This document shows positions 17,102-26,800 of a stretch of DNA of 64,000 bases, one piece after another; positions within the stretch are counted from its first letter, which is position 1; every line of letters begins with the position of its first letter. Source of the stretch: JBLNBN01 sp050260015. GTDB lineage: Bacteria; Bacteroidota; Ignavibacteria; Kapaibacteriales; UBA2268. The stretch spans positions 186,001 through 250,000 of the forward strand of contig JBLNBN010000039.1 in assembly GCA_050260015.1 (NCBI GenBank). The letters are read 5' to 3'. The notes below the pieces were generated by a model. The model had not been told where the DNA came from, made no database searches, and was given only the letters and a program-made list of their open reading frames with translations. The position numbers were made by a program, and so were the translations under genes.

Positions 17102-17685
17102 AAACGTTTACGACAGAACAATTCATCAAATTATTTTTTTAATATCGTTTTCAATAGTTTAAGAAATATATAAAAAAATAATTGCCCTCGCTAAATTTGC
17201 TGCTTAATATAATCCCCGCAAGATTATTGCAACTCCCGAACGCCACATATGTAAGATAATCTTTTGATTTCCATGAAAATCGGCTCCGCTCCAGGGCTGA
17301 AGGGAACGTATTAATAAATATGATCGTAAACATATCTTGATCGTCAATATTCCTATAGTCGCTGGCGCCCTCCAATCCTTTTTAAATTTTATCTCCTTAA
17401 CGATTGCTCCGGCGATCCGGCAGTTGCTCAAACGGCTCCTGGTGGAATTCCAGGTCGCCGGAGATTGATTCGCTGTTGACGCTAAAATATTTCTTCCGGG
17501 ATATGATAGTGGATTTATCGCCTATGCGATAATTAAATGAACAAACGTTCCTTCAAATATTCCAACAGGTTAGGGCGCGCTTAGAAAATAAATAATTTTT
17601 AATCTCTAAATACGCTTGGAATTAATGAAAAATTTCTTATTTTGCGCTTAGGTAATGATTCGTCACTTCTAATAAGGAAAGTAAG
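17102..17685. other. AT-rich gap containing a nested hairpin
   Basis: About 580 bases with no convincing gene; the short minus-strand open frames here have no family features and lack ribosome binding sites. The only clear structure is the nested inverted repeat at 17407-17463, a GC-rich island inside AT-rich sequence. Confidence 0.5.
17407..17463. repeat. Nested inverted repeat, candidate structured RNA or element end
   Basis: The outer arms CTCCGGCGA (17407-17415) and TCGCCGGAG (17455-17463) are perfect inverted copies. An inner stem CCTGG (17438-17442) / CCAGG (17450-17454) lies directly against the outer right arm. The two stems would stack coaxially. No T run follows, so it is not a simple terminator. 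Confidence 0.55.
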
Positions 17686-17982
17686 ATGTATTTCGGTTTG
17701 TCTTTGCTCGCGACATCGTTCGTTCTTTATTTTTATCTCGTGAAAATTAAGAAACTTAAAAAAGGAGAGGGGCTTTACAACCTCCCCCTTGTAATCAATG
17801 TAACCGGGTGCTATTTCATTTCCGATTTTATCGTTAAATTTATCGCTGAAACTAATGACGGCGCTTGGCAGATTCGTCTGGCAATTGGCTTGCATCAAAT
17901 AGCGCTCGCATGGCTCGTTTATAAAACGACCGAGAAGTTGCTTTACGAGCCTGAGCCCGCTAAGGAAGGGGCGGAGGACTAG
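17686..17982 (+). CDS. Small three-span membrane protein, paralogue 1
   Basis: A 98-residue protein with about three hydrophobic helices (LSLLATSFVLYFYLV, LVINVTGCYFISDFIV, LAIGLHQIALAWLVY) and an acidic C-terminal tail. AGGA seven bases before the ATG supports translation. It resembles the next gene over its whole length: YFYLVKIKK against YYYFVKVKR, and the central INVTG/INAFG segment. No known family was recognised; small size and topology would also fit a holin-like protein, but no phage genes are near. Confidence 0.6.
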   Translation: MYFGLSLLATSFVLYFYLVKIKKLKKGEGLYNLPLVINVTGCYFISDFIVKFIAETNDGAWQIRLAIGLHQIALAWLVYKTTEKLLYEPEPAKEGAED

Positions 17983-17986
17983 AGGA

Positions 17987-18325
17987 TTGGAGCACGTTAC
18001 TATTAAGATTGGAATTATGACGGCGATAGCTTTTCTGTCTATAGCGCTGTCCGTATGGATGTACTATTACTTCGTAAAGGTGAAGCGCGCGCCCTGGCGC
18101 GGCTGGCGAAGTAATTTGACCTTTGGCATTAACGCATTCGGATCGACAATACTCTTCGAAATGGGATCAAAGTTGTTAGCGATCCAGGATAATGACCTGT
18201 TGGTTTTCGTTATTCGGACAATAATCATTATTGCAATATGGAGAGGGATGGAGACGATCCCAATGAAGCTCTTCGGCAAGCCAACTCCGAGGAAGCAGAG
18301 CGACTATTCGCCGGCGAAACAATAG
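17987..18325 (+). CDS. Small three-span membrane protein, paralogue 2
   Basis: A 112-residue paralogue of the preceding gene, starting four bases after its stop and thus co-translated with it. The likely start is TTG at 17987, after GGAGG and AGAGG; an ATG at 18017 is an alternative that keeps the first membrane helix. Helices are MTAIAFLSIALSVWMYYYFV, FGINAFGSTILFEMG and LLVFVIRTIIIIAIW, with a basic tail (KPTPRKQ). The acidic tail of paralogue 1 and the basic tail of this one hint at a hetero-oligomer, which is speculation. It is convergent with fbp, one base apart. Confidence 0.6.
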   Translation: MEHVTIKIGIMTAIAFLSIALSVWMYYYFVKVKRAPWRGWRSNLTFGINAFGSTILFEMGSKLLAIQDNDLLVFVIRTIIIIAIWRGMETIPMKLFGKPTPRKQSDYSPAKQ

Positions 18326-18326
18326 A

Positions 18327-19349
18327 TTACGCTTCCCCTCTCAAATAGCTCTCAGCCTCGAGCACGTCCTCGACGCTGCCGATGAATAGCGGCGTATGCT
18401 GGTGTATAGACTCGGGCTTGATCTCGAGTATGCGTCGCGTGCCGTCGGTGGCGCGCCCGCCCGCCTGCTCGGCGATAAAAGCCAGCGCGTTAGCCTCGTA
18501 GACCAATCGAAATTTCCCGTTGGGATTCGCCTCGTCGCGCGGATAGAGGTATATGCCCCCGTAGTGCAGCGCGCGGTGGAAGTCGGCGACTCCCGTGGCG
18601 ATATATCTTAAATTATATGGTTTCCCAATCGCGTTGTCGAAGCTTTTTAAGTGGTCGACGTAGCGGCGGATCTCGGGCGACCAGCGGTTGTAGTTGCCCT
18701 CGTTGCAGCTGTAGATCGCGCCGCGCTTAGGTATTTGCATGCTCTCGCTCGTCAGTAAAAATTCTCCCAAGGTCGGATCGTACGTGAAGGCGTTGACGCC
18801 ATGCCCTGTCGTATAGACGAATATAGTGGAGGAGCCGTAGAGCGCGTAGCCCGCGGCCTCCTGCATATAGCCCGGCTGGAGCAAATCGCGCTCGCAGCCC
18901 TCGCAAAAATCGTCCGGGCTTGAGCGCGCATAAATTGAAAAGATAGTCCCGATCGTAATATTTACGTCGATATTGGAGCTCCCGTCGAGAGGATCGAAGG
19001 CCAGCACGTACTTGCCTTTGCGCGCGGGACGGCAGACGGGCACGATCTCCTGCTCCTCCTCGGAGGCCATAGAGCATACGCGCCCGCCCTTGATCATCGC
19101 CTTTTTGATTACTTCGTTGGAGTATTTGTCTAATTTTCGGACGACGTCCCCGTGGACGTTCGTCGAGCGCGTTATGCCTAAAACGTCGTTCAGGCCCGCG
19201 CGACGCACGTCGCGGGAGATTACCTTAATCGCGAACGTCAGGTCGTGCAGCAACGCGGTGAAGTCTCCCGTCGTGTGAGGATGCATGTCCTCTTCCATCG
19301 CGATATGATGGTCTATCGTAATTAACTTACGGTCGTCGTCAAAATTCAT
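18327..19349 (-). CDS. fbp: Fructose-1,6-bisphosphatase, class I
   Basis: This cytoplasmic gluconeogenic enzyme hydrolyses fructose 1,6-bisphosphate to fructose 6-phosphate. The 340-residue protein has the metal-binding motif FDPLDGSSN at residues 118-126, the sugar-phosphate sulfatase-family acidic patch ASEEEQE, and the C-terminal helix LAFIAEQAGGRATDG typical of class I enzymes. Its start lies six bases after the purB stop, so it is the second gene of a purB-fbp transcript. It has no terminator between its end and the convergent membrane-protein gene. Confidence 0.96.
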   Translation of the reverse strand: MNFDDDRKLITIDHHIAMEEDMHPHTTGDFTALLHDLTFAIKVISRDVRRAGLNDVLGITRSTNVHGDVVRKLDKYSNEVIKKAMIKGGRVCSMASEEEQEIVPVCRPARKGKYVLAFDPLDGSSNIDVNITIGTIFSIYARSSPDDFCEGCERDLLQPGYMQEAAGYALYGSSTIFVYTTGHGVNAFTYDPTLGEFLLTSESMQIPKRGAIYSCNEGNYNRWSPEIRRYVDHLKSFDNAIGKPYNLRYIATGVADFHRALHYGGIYLYPRDEANPNGKFRLVYEANALAFIAEQAGGRATDGTRRILEIKPESIHQHTPLFIGSVEDVLEAESYLRGEA

Positions 19350-19355
19350 AGGGTG

Positions 19356-20651
19356 TTACTCCAGTCCCAATCTTTTAAATATATAGTCCACGCTTTCGAA
19401 GATCTCCTCGAACCCGAAGAGGGAGCGCAACTCGGCTTCGTCGACGTGCTTCATAAGCTCTTCGTTAGAAAGCAAGTTGTCGAGGAACGGCGTGCGTTCC
19501 TGCCAGGTCTTCATCGCCGAGCTTTGAACGATCTCGTATGCCTGCTGGCGGCGCAATCCCTTCTTAGCGAGGAATAGCAACACCTTTTGCGAATAGACCA
19601 AACCGTGGGTCAGCTCGAGGTTCTTCATCATATTTACAGGATAGACGAGCAGGTTGTCCAAAACGTTCGTCATGCGGTTGAGAATGTAATCGCAGATGAT
19701 CGTTGAATCCGGGAATATTACTCTCTCGACGGAGGAGTGGGAGATATCGCGTTCGTGCCAAAGCGCGTTGTTCTCTATGGCGGCGATTAGATTCGAGCGC
19801 AGCAGTCGCGCCTGCCCGCAGATGTTCTCCGAGGCGATGGGATTGCGCTTGTGCGGCATGGCCGAAGATCCCTTTTGTCCCTTGGAGAAATACTCCTCGG
19901 CTTCTAGAACCTCCGTGCGCTGCAAGTGGCGGATCTCGGTCGCGATCTTTTCAAGCAGCGAGCCGATCATCGCAATCGCGCCAATGAACGCGGCGTGGCG
20001 GTCCCGGCTGACTACCTGCGTCGTGATCGAGGCCGGAGTAATGCCGAGCTTTTCGCAGACGTATTCCTCCACCTTGGGGGAGATGTGCTCGAAGGTGCCT
20101 ACGGCGCCGTTGATCTTTCCGACTGCGGCTTCGTTCAGAGCCGCCTGGAATCGCGCTTTTGCGCGACGGCATTCGTCGAGATAGAGCGCGAATTTTAGCC
20201 CGAACGTGGTAGGTTCGGCGTGAATGCCGTGGCTGCGCCCGACGCAGGGCGTATATTTAAATTCCTTTGCGCGGCGCGCGAGCACGGATTCCAATTTTTC
20301 AATATCTTTCAGAATAATTTCCCCGGCTTGCTTTATCTGCACTCCCATGCAGGTGTCGAGCACGTCGTTGCTCGTCATGCCGAAGTGGATCCAGCGCGAT
20401 GCTTCGCCGACGTATTCCTCGACGTTCGTCAGGAACGCGATAATGTCGTGCTTGGTCACTTCTTCAATTTGCAGGATTCGCGAGACGTCGCACTGGGCTT
20501 TGGAGCGGATTATCCCGGCGGCTTCCGCGGGGATTTCGCCAAGCTCCGCTTGCGCTTCGCAGGCCAGGACTTCTATTTCGAGCCAGATCTTATATTTGTT
20601 TTCATCTTCCCAAATTTCGCCCATTTCCGGGCGCGTATAGCGTGGTATCAT
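19356..20651 (-). CDS. purB: Adenylosuccinate lyase
   Basis: This enzyme of purine synthesis cleaves SAICAR to AICAR and adenylosuccinate to AMP, releasing fumarate. The 431-residue protein begins IPRYTRPEMGEIW. It has the signature loop KGSSAMPHKRNP that carries the catalytic serine, and VGRSHGIHAEPTTFGLK from an earlier conserved region. Length and motifs are those of the short bacterial PurB type. A TATATTTG element lies just upstream. It leads the purB-fbp transcript. Confidence 0.97.
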   Translation of the reverse strand: MIPRYTRPEMGEIWEDENKYKIWLEIEVLACEAQAELGEIPAEAAGIIRSKAQCDVSRILQIEEVTKHDIIAFLTNVEEYVGEASRWIHFGMTSNDVLDTCMGVQIKQAGEIILKDIEKLESVLARRAKEFKYTPCVGRSHGIHAEPTTFGLKFALYLDECRRAKARFQAALNEAAVGKINGAVGTFEHISPKVEEYVCEKLGITPASITTQVVSRDRHAAFIGAIAMIGSLLEKIATEIRHLQRTEVLEAEEYFSKGQKGSSAMPHKRNPIASENICGQARLLRSNLIAAIENNALWHERDISHSSVERVIFPDSTIICDYILNRMTNVLDNLLVYPVNMMKNLELTHGLVYSQKVLLFLAKKGLRRQQAYEIVQSSAMKTWQERTPFLDNLLSNEELMKHVDEAELRSLFGFEEIFESVDYIFKRLGLE

Positions 20652-20683
20652 TTCTCTCTTACTTTTTGTAATTAATCAAAATA

Positions 20684-20691
20684 CAAATATA
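20684..20691 (-). promoter_or_regulatory. Bacteroidota-type -7 element of purB-fbp
   Basis: The minus strand reads TATATTTG, an exact TAnnTTTG match, about 33 bases before the purB ATG. Confidence 0.45.
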
Positions 20692-20780
20692 AATTAATTT
20701 GTAGTTAGGTATTGAAATTAATATCTACATTGATTAAATTAGAGGAAAGCAAAAGAGGAAAAACTTCGGAGATTATAGTA

Positions 20781-21242
20781 ATGAGGAAGTTGTTTTTATT
20801 GATTTTGGCGATCTGCGCGAGCGCCTCCCAGGTCTACGCTCAGCAGCAGCAGCAAAAAGATTTCCCGCAATTCTGGACCGAATTTCAAAATTGCGTGCTG
20901 CAGGCCCGAAAGGACCGGGCAGCCGAGCTAAGTTACTTCGCCTCGCGCACGGAGCGTATGGAATTCTTCATCGGTTGGAATTCGCTTTTCGATCCGGCAA
21001 CAACGGAAATCATCCGAACTGTAACCCCGGATTCATTTAAGATAAAAACTACGGCTAACCTGCCCAAAACGACCAATCCTCTCTATATCTATAACTTACC
21101 GAAGAACGTAGATACGCTCTTCTATTTCGACGTGCCATACACGAACTCTCAAGGCGAACGTCTTTATACCGTAAAGTATATTTTCGGAAAAATGAATAAA
21201 ACGTTCAAATTCCTCGGCGCTTTTACGGAGGACGAACGTTAG
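20781..21242 (+). CDS. Secreted protein of unknown function
   Basis: A 153-residue product with a signal peptide (MRKLFLLILAICASASQVYA) followed by a glutamine run (QQQQQ) and a compact domain of ~125 residues. I do not recognise the domain; it is rich in aromatic residues and alternates short strands with helices (FPQFWTEFQNCVLQARKDR, then YTVKYIFGKMNKTFKFLGAF). An upstream TTG at 20712 would lengthen the N-terminus, but the ATG at 20781 directly starts the signal peptide and has GGAG ten bases before it. A cupin gene follows after 15 bases, probably in the same transcript. Confidence 0.7.
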   Translation: MRKLFLLILAICASASQVYAQQQQQKDFPQFWTEFQNCVLQARKDRAAELSYFASRTERMEFFIGWNSLFDPATTEIIRTVTPDSFKIKTTANLPKTTNPLYIYNLPKNVDTLFYFDVPYTNSQGERLYTVKYIFGKMNKTFKFLGAFTEDER

Positions 21243-21257
21243 AAATAAGGAGAATCT

Positions 21258-21602
21258 ATGGAAAGGAAGGACGTCGATATGAAATTGGTCGCAAATCCTA
21301 TGAAATTGGCCACTATTGTTGATTACCAGGAAGGCTCGGTCGTGAGCCGCCAGCTTATTAAAAAACCTACCGGCACCGTTACAGTGTTTTCCTTCGACGA
21401 GGGCGAAGGGCTAAGCGAGCACACGGCTCCTTACGACGCCTTAGTCCAGGTGCTGGACGGAACGGCTGAAATAACCATCTCCGGAACCATCCATATCGTT
21501 CCCGCCGGCGACGTCATAATAATGCCCGCCGGGGAACCCCACGCGCTAAAAGCTCAGGAAAGATTTAAAATGATGCTTACAATGATAAAGGAATCGAAGT
21601 AA
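21258..21602 (+). CDS. Small cupin-domain protein
   Basis: A 114-residue single-domain cupin. The two cupin motifs are visible: GLSEHTAPYDALVQVLDG and, later, VPAGDVIIMPAGEPHAL with the final histidine of the metal site. Such small cupins can be enzymes or sensors; the substrate cannot be told. The motif-1 pattern has one histidine (SEH) and lacks the usual HxH, so metal binding may be weak or changed. AAGGAG precedes the ATG. It follows the secreted hypothetical by 15 bases. Confidence 0.85.
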   Translation: MERKDVDMKLVANPMKLATIVDYQEGSVVSRQLIKKPTGTVTVFSFDEGEGLSEHTAPYDALVQVLDGTAEITISGTIHIVPAGDVIIMPAGEPHALKAQERFKMMLTMIKESK

Positions 21603-21642
21603 GCTCCAGGGCGGCGAAACAAATAAATCCCTTTTACGTATT

Positions 21643-21662
21643 AAATTAGTTAACTAATTTTG
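21643..21662 (+). promoter_or_regulatory. Palindrome overlapping a -7 element before the M13 peptidase
   Basis: AAATTAGTTAACTAATTT (21643-21660) is a perfect 18-base palindrome. TAATTTTG (21655-21662), an exact TAnnTTTG element, starts inside its right arm. A protein bound to the palindrome would block the promoter. Confidence 0.5.
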
Positions 21663-21698
21663 TACGGTTTTTCAACACATAATTAACAAGGGCATTAT

Positions 21699-23750
21699 AT
21701 GAAATTCGCATCCTTTTGGAGGAATTTTACGTTTGTTTCCGCTTGCTGCGCGCTGACTCTCACCGGGTGCGGCAAGGGCGACAATGGAGCAAAGATGAAT
21801 AACGTAAAGGCGATCGACGCCGCCGATATGGATACTAAAGTAAAACCCGGCGACGACTTCTTCGAGTACGCTAACGGCGGTTGGCTGAAGAAGAACCCGA
21901 TTCCGGGCGAATACTCCCGCTACGGCGCGTTCGAGGAACTAAACGAGTTGAACCTGAAGCAAATGCGCGAGCTAATGGAGTCCGCCGCAAAGTCCGGCTC
22001 CGGTAAAGGCACGAACGAGCAAAAGATCGGCGACTTCTACTCGAGCGGTATGGATCAGGACAAAATAAACAAGGATAAGCTCAACGGGATTAAGTTCCTT
22101 TTTGATAAAGTCGACGGCGTGAAGACGATCGCCGACGTTCAACGCGTTGCCGCCGAATTGCATACGTACGGCATCTACCCGATGTTCTACATATACTCCG
22201 GCCAGGACGAAAAGAATTCCGATATGGTCATCGCTAACTTCTACCAGGGCGGGCTGGGATTGCCCGATCGCGATTACTACGTAGGAACGGATAAGCGCTC
22301 CGGCGAAATTCGCGACGCTTACCTAAAGCACGTCGAAAAAATGTTCACGCTTGCCAATCTCGGCGACGGCGCGGCGGCCGCAAAGAAGATAATGGACCTC
22401 GAGACGAAGCTCGCCAAGGCATCCTCGACGAGGCTCGAGCTTCGCGATCCGAAGGCCAATTATAATAAGATGAAGGTCGAAGAACTCGTTAAATTGGCTC
22501 CTGACTTCGATTGGATGGGCTACTTTAAGACGATAGGCATCAACAATCCCGGCGAGATCAATATCGGCCAAACCCGCTTTGCCGCGGAATTTAGCAAGCT
22601 TCAGAAGAGCGTCCCGGTCGAGGATTGGAAGACGTACATGAAGTGGAACATACTTAACGAGACCTCCAACTACCTCGCAAGCGACTTTGAGCAAGAGCAT
22701 TTTAACTTCTACGGCAAGTCTTTAACGGGCCGCGAAAAGATGCAGGACCGTTGGAAACGCGTATTGAACACCACGAGCGGCTCGCTCGGCGAAGCGGTCG
22801 GCAAGCTCTACGTCGAAAAGCACTTCCCGCCCGAAGCAAAGAAGAGAATGCTCGACTTAGTTAATAACTTAAAGGCCGCGCTTAAGGAAAGAATTCAGAA
22901 AGTAAGCTGGATGAGCGAAGGCACGCGCCAAAAAGCGCTCGAAAAGCTCGCTACGATAAACGTAAAGATCGGCTACCCAGACAAGTGGGAAGACTACTCC
23001 AAGCTCGAAATTACCCCCGACAGCTACGTTAAGAACGTGCTCAACGCAAATAGATTCCAGTTTGCGAAGGACATGGCCAAGATCAATAAGCCGGTCGACC
23101 GCAAGGAATGGCACATGACCCCCCAAACGGTTAACGCTTACTACAGTCCGAATATGAACGAGATCGTATTCCCGGCCGCAATACTTCAGCCTCCTTTCTT
23201 CTATCTTGACGCGGACGACGCGGTCAATTACGGCGCGATCGGCGTAGTTATCGGCCATGAAATGACTCACGGCTTCGACGACCAGGGCAGGCAGTACGAC
23301 AAGGTCGGCAACTTGCAGGATTGGTGGACTGCGGACGACGCTAAGAAATTCGACGAGAAAGCTAAGGTAATCATCGACCAATATAGCAAGATAGAAGCCA
23401 TGAAGGGCGTTTTCGTAGACGGCAAATTAACCATCGGCGAAAACATAGCCGACTTCGGCGGACTTTCCGTATCCTACGACGCGCTGCAAAAAGCTCTTAA
23501 AGGCAAGCAGGAAGAGAAGATCGACGGCTTTACGCCCGATCAGCGCTTCTTCCTGTCCTACGCTAAGGTATGGCGCAACAACATTCGCGAGCAAGAGCTG
23601 ATGAAGCGCATAAAGGAAGACGTTCACTCTCCGGGCATGGCCCGCGTGAACGGCGGCGTCGCCAATATACCCGCATGGTATAAGGCCTTCGACGTTAAGC
23701 CCGGCGATAAGCTCTATATCCCGGAAAATTTACGCGCGAATATCTGGTAA
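21699..23750 (+). CDS. M13-family (neprilysin/PepO-like) metallopeptidase lipoprotein
   Basis: A 683-residue zinc endopeptidase. The N-terminus is a lipoprotein signal ending in the lipobox LTGC (about residue 25), so the enzyme is anchored in the envelope. The catalytic motif HEMTH is at residues 520-524. The second motif, ENIADFGG, supplies E581 as third zinc ligand and D585. The C-terminal region has HSPGMARVNGGVAN, typical of the M13 substrate pocket. M13 enzymes cut oligopeptides. The gene is alone in its transcript and ends at a terminator shared with the convergent histidine kinase gene. Confidence 0.94.
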   Translation: MKFASFWRNFTFVSACCALTLTGCGKGDNGAKMNNVKAIDAADMDTKVKPGDDFFEYANGGWLKKNPIPGEYSRYGAFEELNELNLKQMRELMESAAKSGSGKGTNEQKIGDFYSSGMDQDKINKDKLNGIKFLFDKVDGVKTIADVQRVAAELHTYGIYPMFYIYSGQDEKNSDMVIANFYQGGLGLPDRDYYVGTDKRSGEIRDAYLKHVEKMFTLANLGDGAAAAKKIMDLETKLAKASSTRLELRDPKANYNKMKVEELVKLAPDFDWMGYFKTIGINNPGEINIGQTRFAAEFSKLQKSVPVEDWKTYMKWNILNETSNYLASDFEQEHFNFYGKSLTGREKMQDRWKRVLNTTSGSLGEAVGKLYVEKHFPPEAKKRMLDLVNNLKAALKERIQKVSWMSEGTRQKALEKLATINVKIGYPDKWEDYSKLEITPDSYVKNVLNANRFQFAKDMAKINKPVDRKEWHMTPQTVNAYYSPNMNEIVFPAAILQPPFFYLDADDAVNYGAIGVVIGHEMTHGFDDQGRQYDKVGNLQDWWTADDAKKFDEKAKVIIDQYSKIEAMKGVFVDGKLTIGENIADFGGLSVSYDALQKALKGKQEEKIDGFTPDQRFFLSYAKVWRNNIREQELMKRIKEDVHSPGMARVNGGVANIPAWYKAFDVKPGDKLYIPENLRANIW

Positions 23751-23802
23751 TTTCTATTAACGGGAGTAATAATTTCCCGCAAATAAAATAACCCGAAAAT
23801 AA

Positions 23803-23840
23803 GAAGGGCGGCCTCGATCGAAGCCGCCCTTCCTTATTTT
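23803..23840. terminator. Terminator between the M13 peptidase and the kinase
   Basis: GAAGGGCGGC (23803-23812) pairs perfectly with GCCGCCCTTC (23823-23832), with T-rich sequence after it. It separates convergent genes. Confidence 0.75.
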
Positions 23841-23855
23841 TAATCCGCCTAAGCG

Positions 23856-26800
23856 TTAGATGTTTGTTATCTCGTCGTTCTCGTTGGCCTTCAGCAAACT
23901 AAACGTAAAGATAGAGCCCTCGCCGGGTAAGCTTTTAACGCTAATCGAGCCGCCGTTCTTCTCGATAAACTCTTTGCAAAGTATCAAGCCGAGCCCGGTG
24001 CCTTTTTCCTCGAACGTGCCCGGTTGGGATTGCCGCTTGTCTATGCGGAAGAGCGCTTCGAGCGTTTCCTCGCGCATACCGACCCCGGTGTCGGCAACAG
24101 AAATTTCCACATGCGTTTCGTTCGCCTGGCAGGCGATATCGATCGAGCCCCCGGGCAGCGTAAACTTTACAGCGTTGGAGATCAGGTTGCGTAGGGTAAC
24201 CATCAGCATGTTGTAATCCGCCCAGGCGAATATATGCGGATCGATCTCAGCCGTAATACTAAGCTCTTTCGCGGAGGCCTGCTTGCGGAACAGGTAAATA
24301 TTATTGTTTATTATTTCGTACAGGTTAATCGGCTGCGGATTGTACTCGATCCTGCCGCTCTGGGCGCGCGACCATTGCAATAGATTGTCGAGCAGTCCGA
24401 AGAGCTGCTTGCTGGCCGTGTGAATCTCCTTAACGTTCTCCTTTATCTTCTCCTGGGGAAGCTTTTCGTAGTTGAATTCCAGGAACTCGGTGGTCCCCAA
24501 AAGGTATACGAACGGATTCTTTAAGTCGTGCGCGATAATGGAGAAGAACTTATCCTTGCTGGCGTTTATTTCCGAGAGCTTTTCAGCCACGTCGTGCAGT
24601 TCCGCTTCTTTCTTCTTAAGCTCGGTAATATCCATAAACGCGCCTATAGCCCCGCGGACTTCCCCGTTTTCATCGAATATAGGCACGGAATTGCCGATTA
24701 AGTTAACTACCTCGCCGTCCTCGAAAACTATGTCCTCGTGGAAATCGTAAACGGGCTTGCCCGTGCGAGCGGCTAATTGTATTGGAAGCTCTTCGCCCTT
24801 CAATTCGACGCCATTGCTGTATGGAGTAAAGGTGGGGGGAGCGACTCCTTCTTCGGGCGTCTTCGTTACGATGCCGCCGTAGGGTACGCGAAGAACCTCG
24901 TAGGAGCGCCGGCTGCCCGTTATATTGTGGCATTCGCGGTCGTGAGCTATCCAGAGCGGTATCGGTATTGCCTCGAGTATAGCCTCGAGTTCCTGGGTCT
25001 TTGCGCGCAAAGCAATTTCGCTTTCGTTTAGCTTTTGCGTCGCTTTCATACGATCCGTTATATCAGCAAATACGGTTAGGCCGGAGTAGTCGTGAAGCGG
25101 CAGCGGAGCGGAAGTAACGGAAAGCCAAATTTCTTCGTCTCCTCTTATCGCTCGCATTTCTACATTTTCTACTATCTTTCTTTCGTGATACATCTTGTAT
25201 GCAGGTATATCTTCTTTTTGAAGTTCCTTGCCCGACATATCGTACAGCTTTAGAACCCTGTCGCCGGCGCGTAACGTATGTATAGCTTTCTCGTCCGCTC
25301 CTAAAAGTAGTTCCGCCCTCTTGTTGGATTCGACGACTTGCCCGTCCTTCCCGTAAACGGCTATTCCCATTGGGAATACGGAGAATAGCACCTGGTACTT
25401 CTGCAAGCTGTCTTCGAGTTGCTTTTGAACTCGCTTAAGCTCAGTAACGTCCTGCGCAAGGACCATGACCATATTTACGCCGAGCGAAGAGTCGCGCAAA
25501 GGAACGGTCTGCAGGCGGTAGAAAACGCCCTGGTAATCCAATTCGACTTCGTCCGCTACGCCGTTGAAAGTTTCCGAGTAAAGGCGCTCGACAGTATCGC
25601 GGTGCTCGGGGATAATAAAATTCGTAAACTTCTGCCCGACCATCATTTCGCGCGAGTAGCCGTGCCTCTTGAACAGCGAGCCTTCCACGAGAACGTAACG
25701 TAAGTCCTTATCGATTATGTATACGTCCCCGCCTGGTATATTGTTCGCAAGCGTCTTGTAGAGCTCCGCCTGCCTTTCGATTTCTTCCTTTTGAGCGAGC
25801 AGCTCTTCCTGCTGCACTTGTAGCTCCTCGCTCTGCTTTTGCGAGTATTCGAGCAGGTTCTTTATCTTTTCCGTGGCAAGCGCTGATTTAACGGCTACGC
25901 CAATATGGCTTAAAGCCACGCCGATTATTTCTCGTTGAATATCGGTGAACGGATGATCGTTGGCGAGAAGCATCATTCCAATGTTGTCGCGATGGAAGCT
26001 TATCGGCGCAAGCACGGAGTTGTAGGATTTACTCTCGCTGTCGTTGGTTAAAAATACGGTAGAGTCCAGTCCAGCTATTTCAATTATGCCCGGTTCGAGC
26101 GCGGCGCGTCCAATGGCGCCTTCGCCGAGATAAAATCTCGATTTACCCGAAAGGCCCGAGCGGGAGTAATTCGAAACGAGATGCAATTGCGTGCGCGTGT
26201 CGTTATGAAGGTAAACGGAAGAGAAATTGATGTTGAGCTTTTCACTCATAAAATAAGTAACTTTTTCGGCGAGTCCAACGAAATTGGTTTCGCCGAGCAG
26301 TAGGGCCTGAAGCTCGCCCATGTTTTTTTCGATGTAAAGTTCGCGTTCGTGATCCTCGCGGTTGGTTCGAAGCTGCCGCGTCATATTTTGAATTGCAAGG
26401 GCGATAGAGTCGAGGTTCGAACGCGGGGTTATCACCGTGTTGTAATCGCCGCCGGCAATCGCTTTAGCGTGGCTTGCAATGTCCCGGTTCGAGACGATTA
26501 TCGCGTCGAAAGCGCGCTTCAAAGCCCCGATCTCGTCGCGTCGGGCCGAATTGAATAGCTCGACGTCCTCGCCGAGAGCTATACGCTTCGCTTGCTTGGC
26601 TAACCGCTTAATCGGCGCGGCAGTGTTTTTATGCAGTATGACGGCAACTGCGAAGCTTACGAGAATAGTAAGGACTAAAAGAAGAATTGAAATTTGAACG
26701 CCGCGCTCATATGAAGTCTTTGCGTCTTCGACGGCCGTAGCGGCGTATTTCGAGTTAATATTCGCAATTTCTTCCAGGTCGTTTTTAACGTCGCGGTAGG

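Noticed and set aside
17151..17431. Two overlapping minus-strand open frames of 74-75 codons
   Set aside because: No ribosome binding site and no conserved pattern; one of them crosses the nested hairpin.
26400..26430. GAGGTTCGAAC resembling a tRNA T-arm
   Set aside because: It lies inside the histidine kinase gene, and no acceptor or anticodon stem surrounds it.
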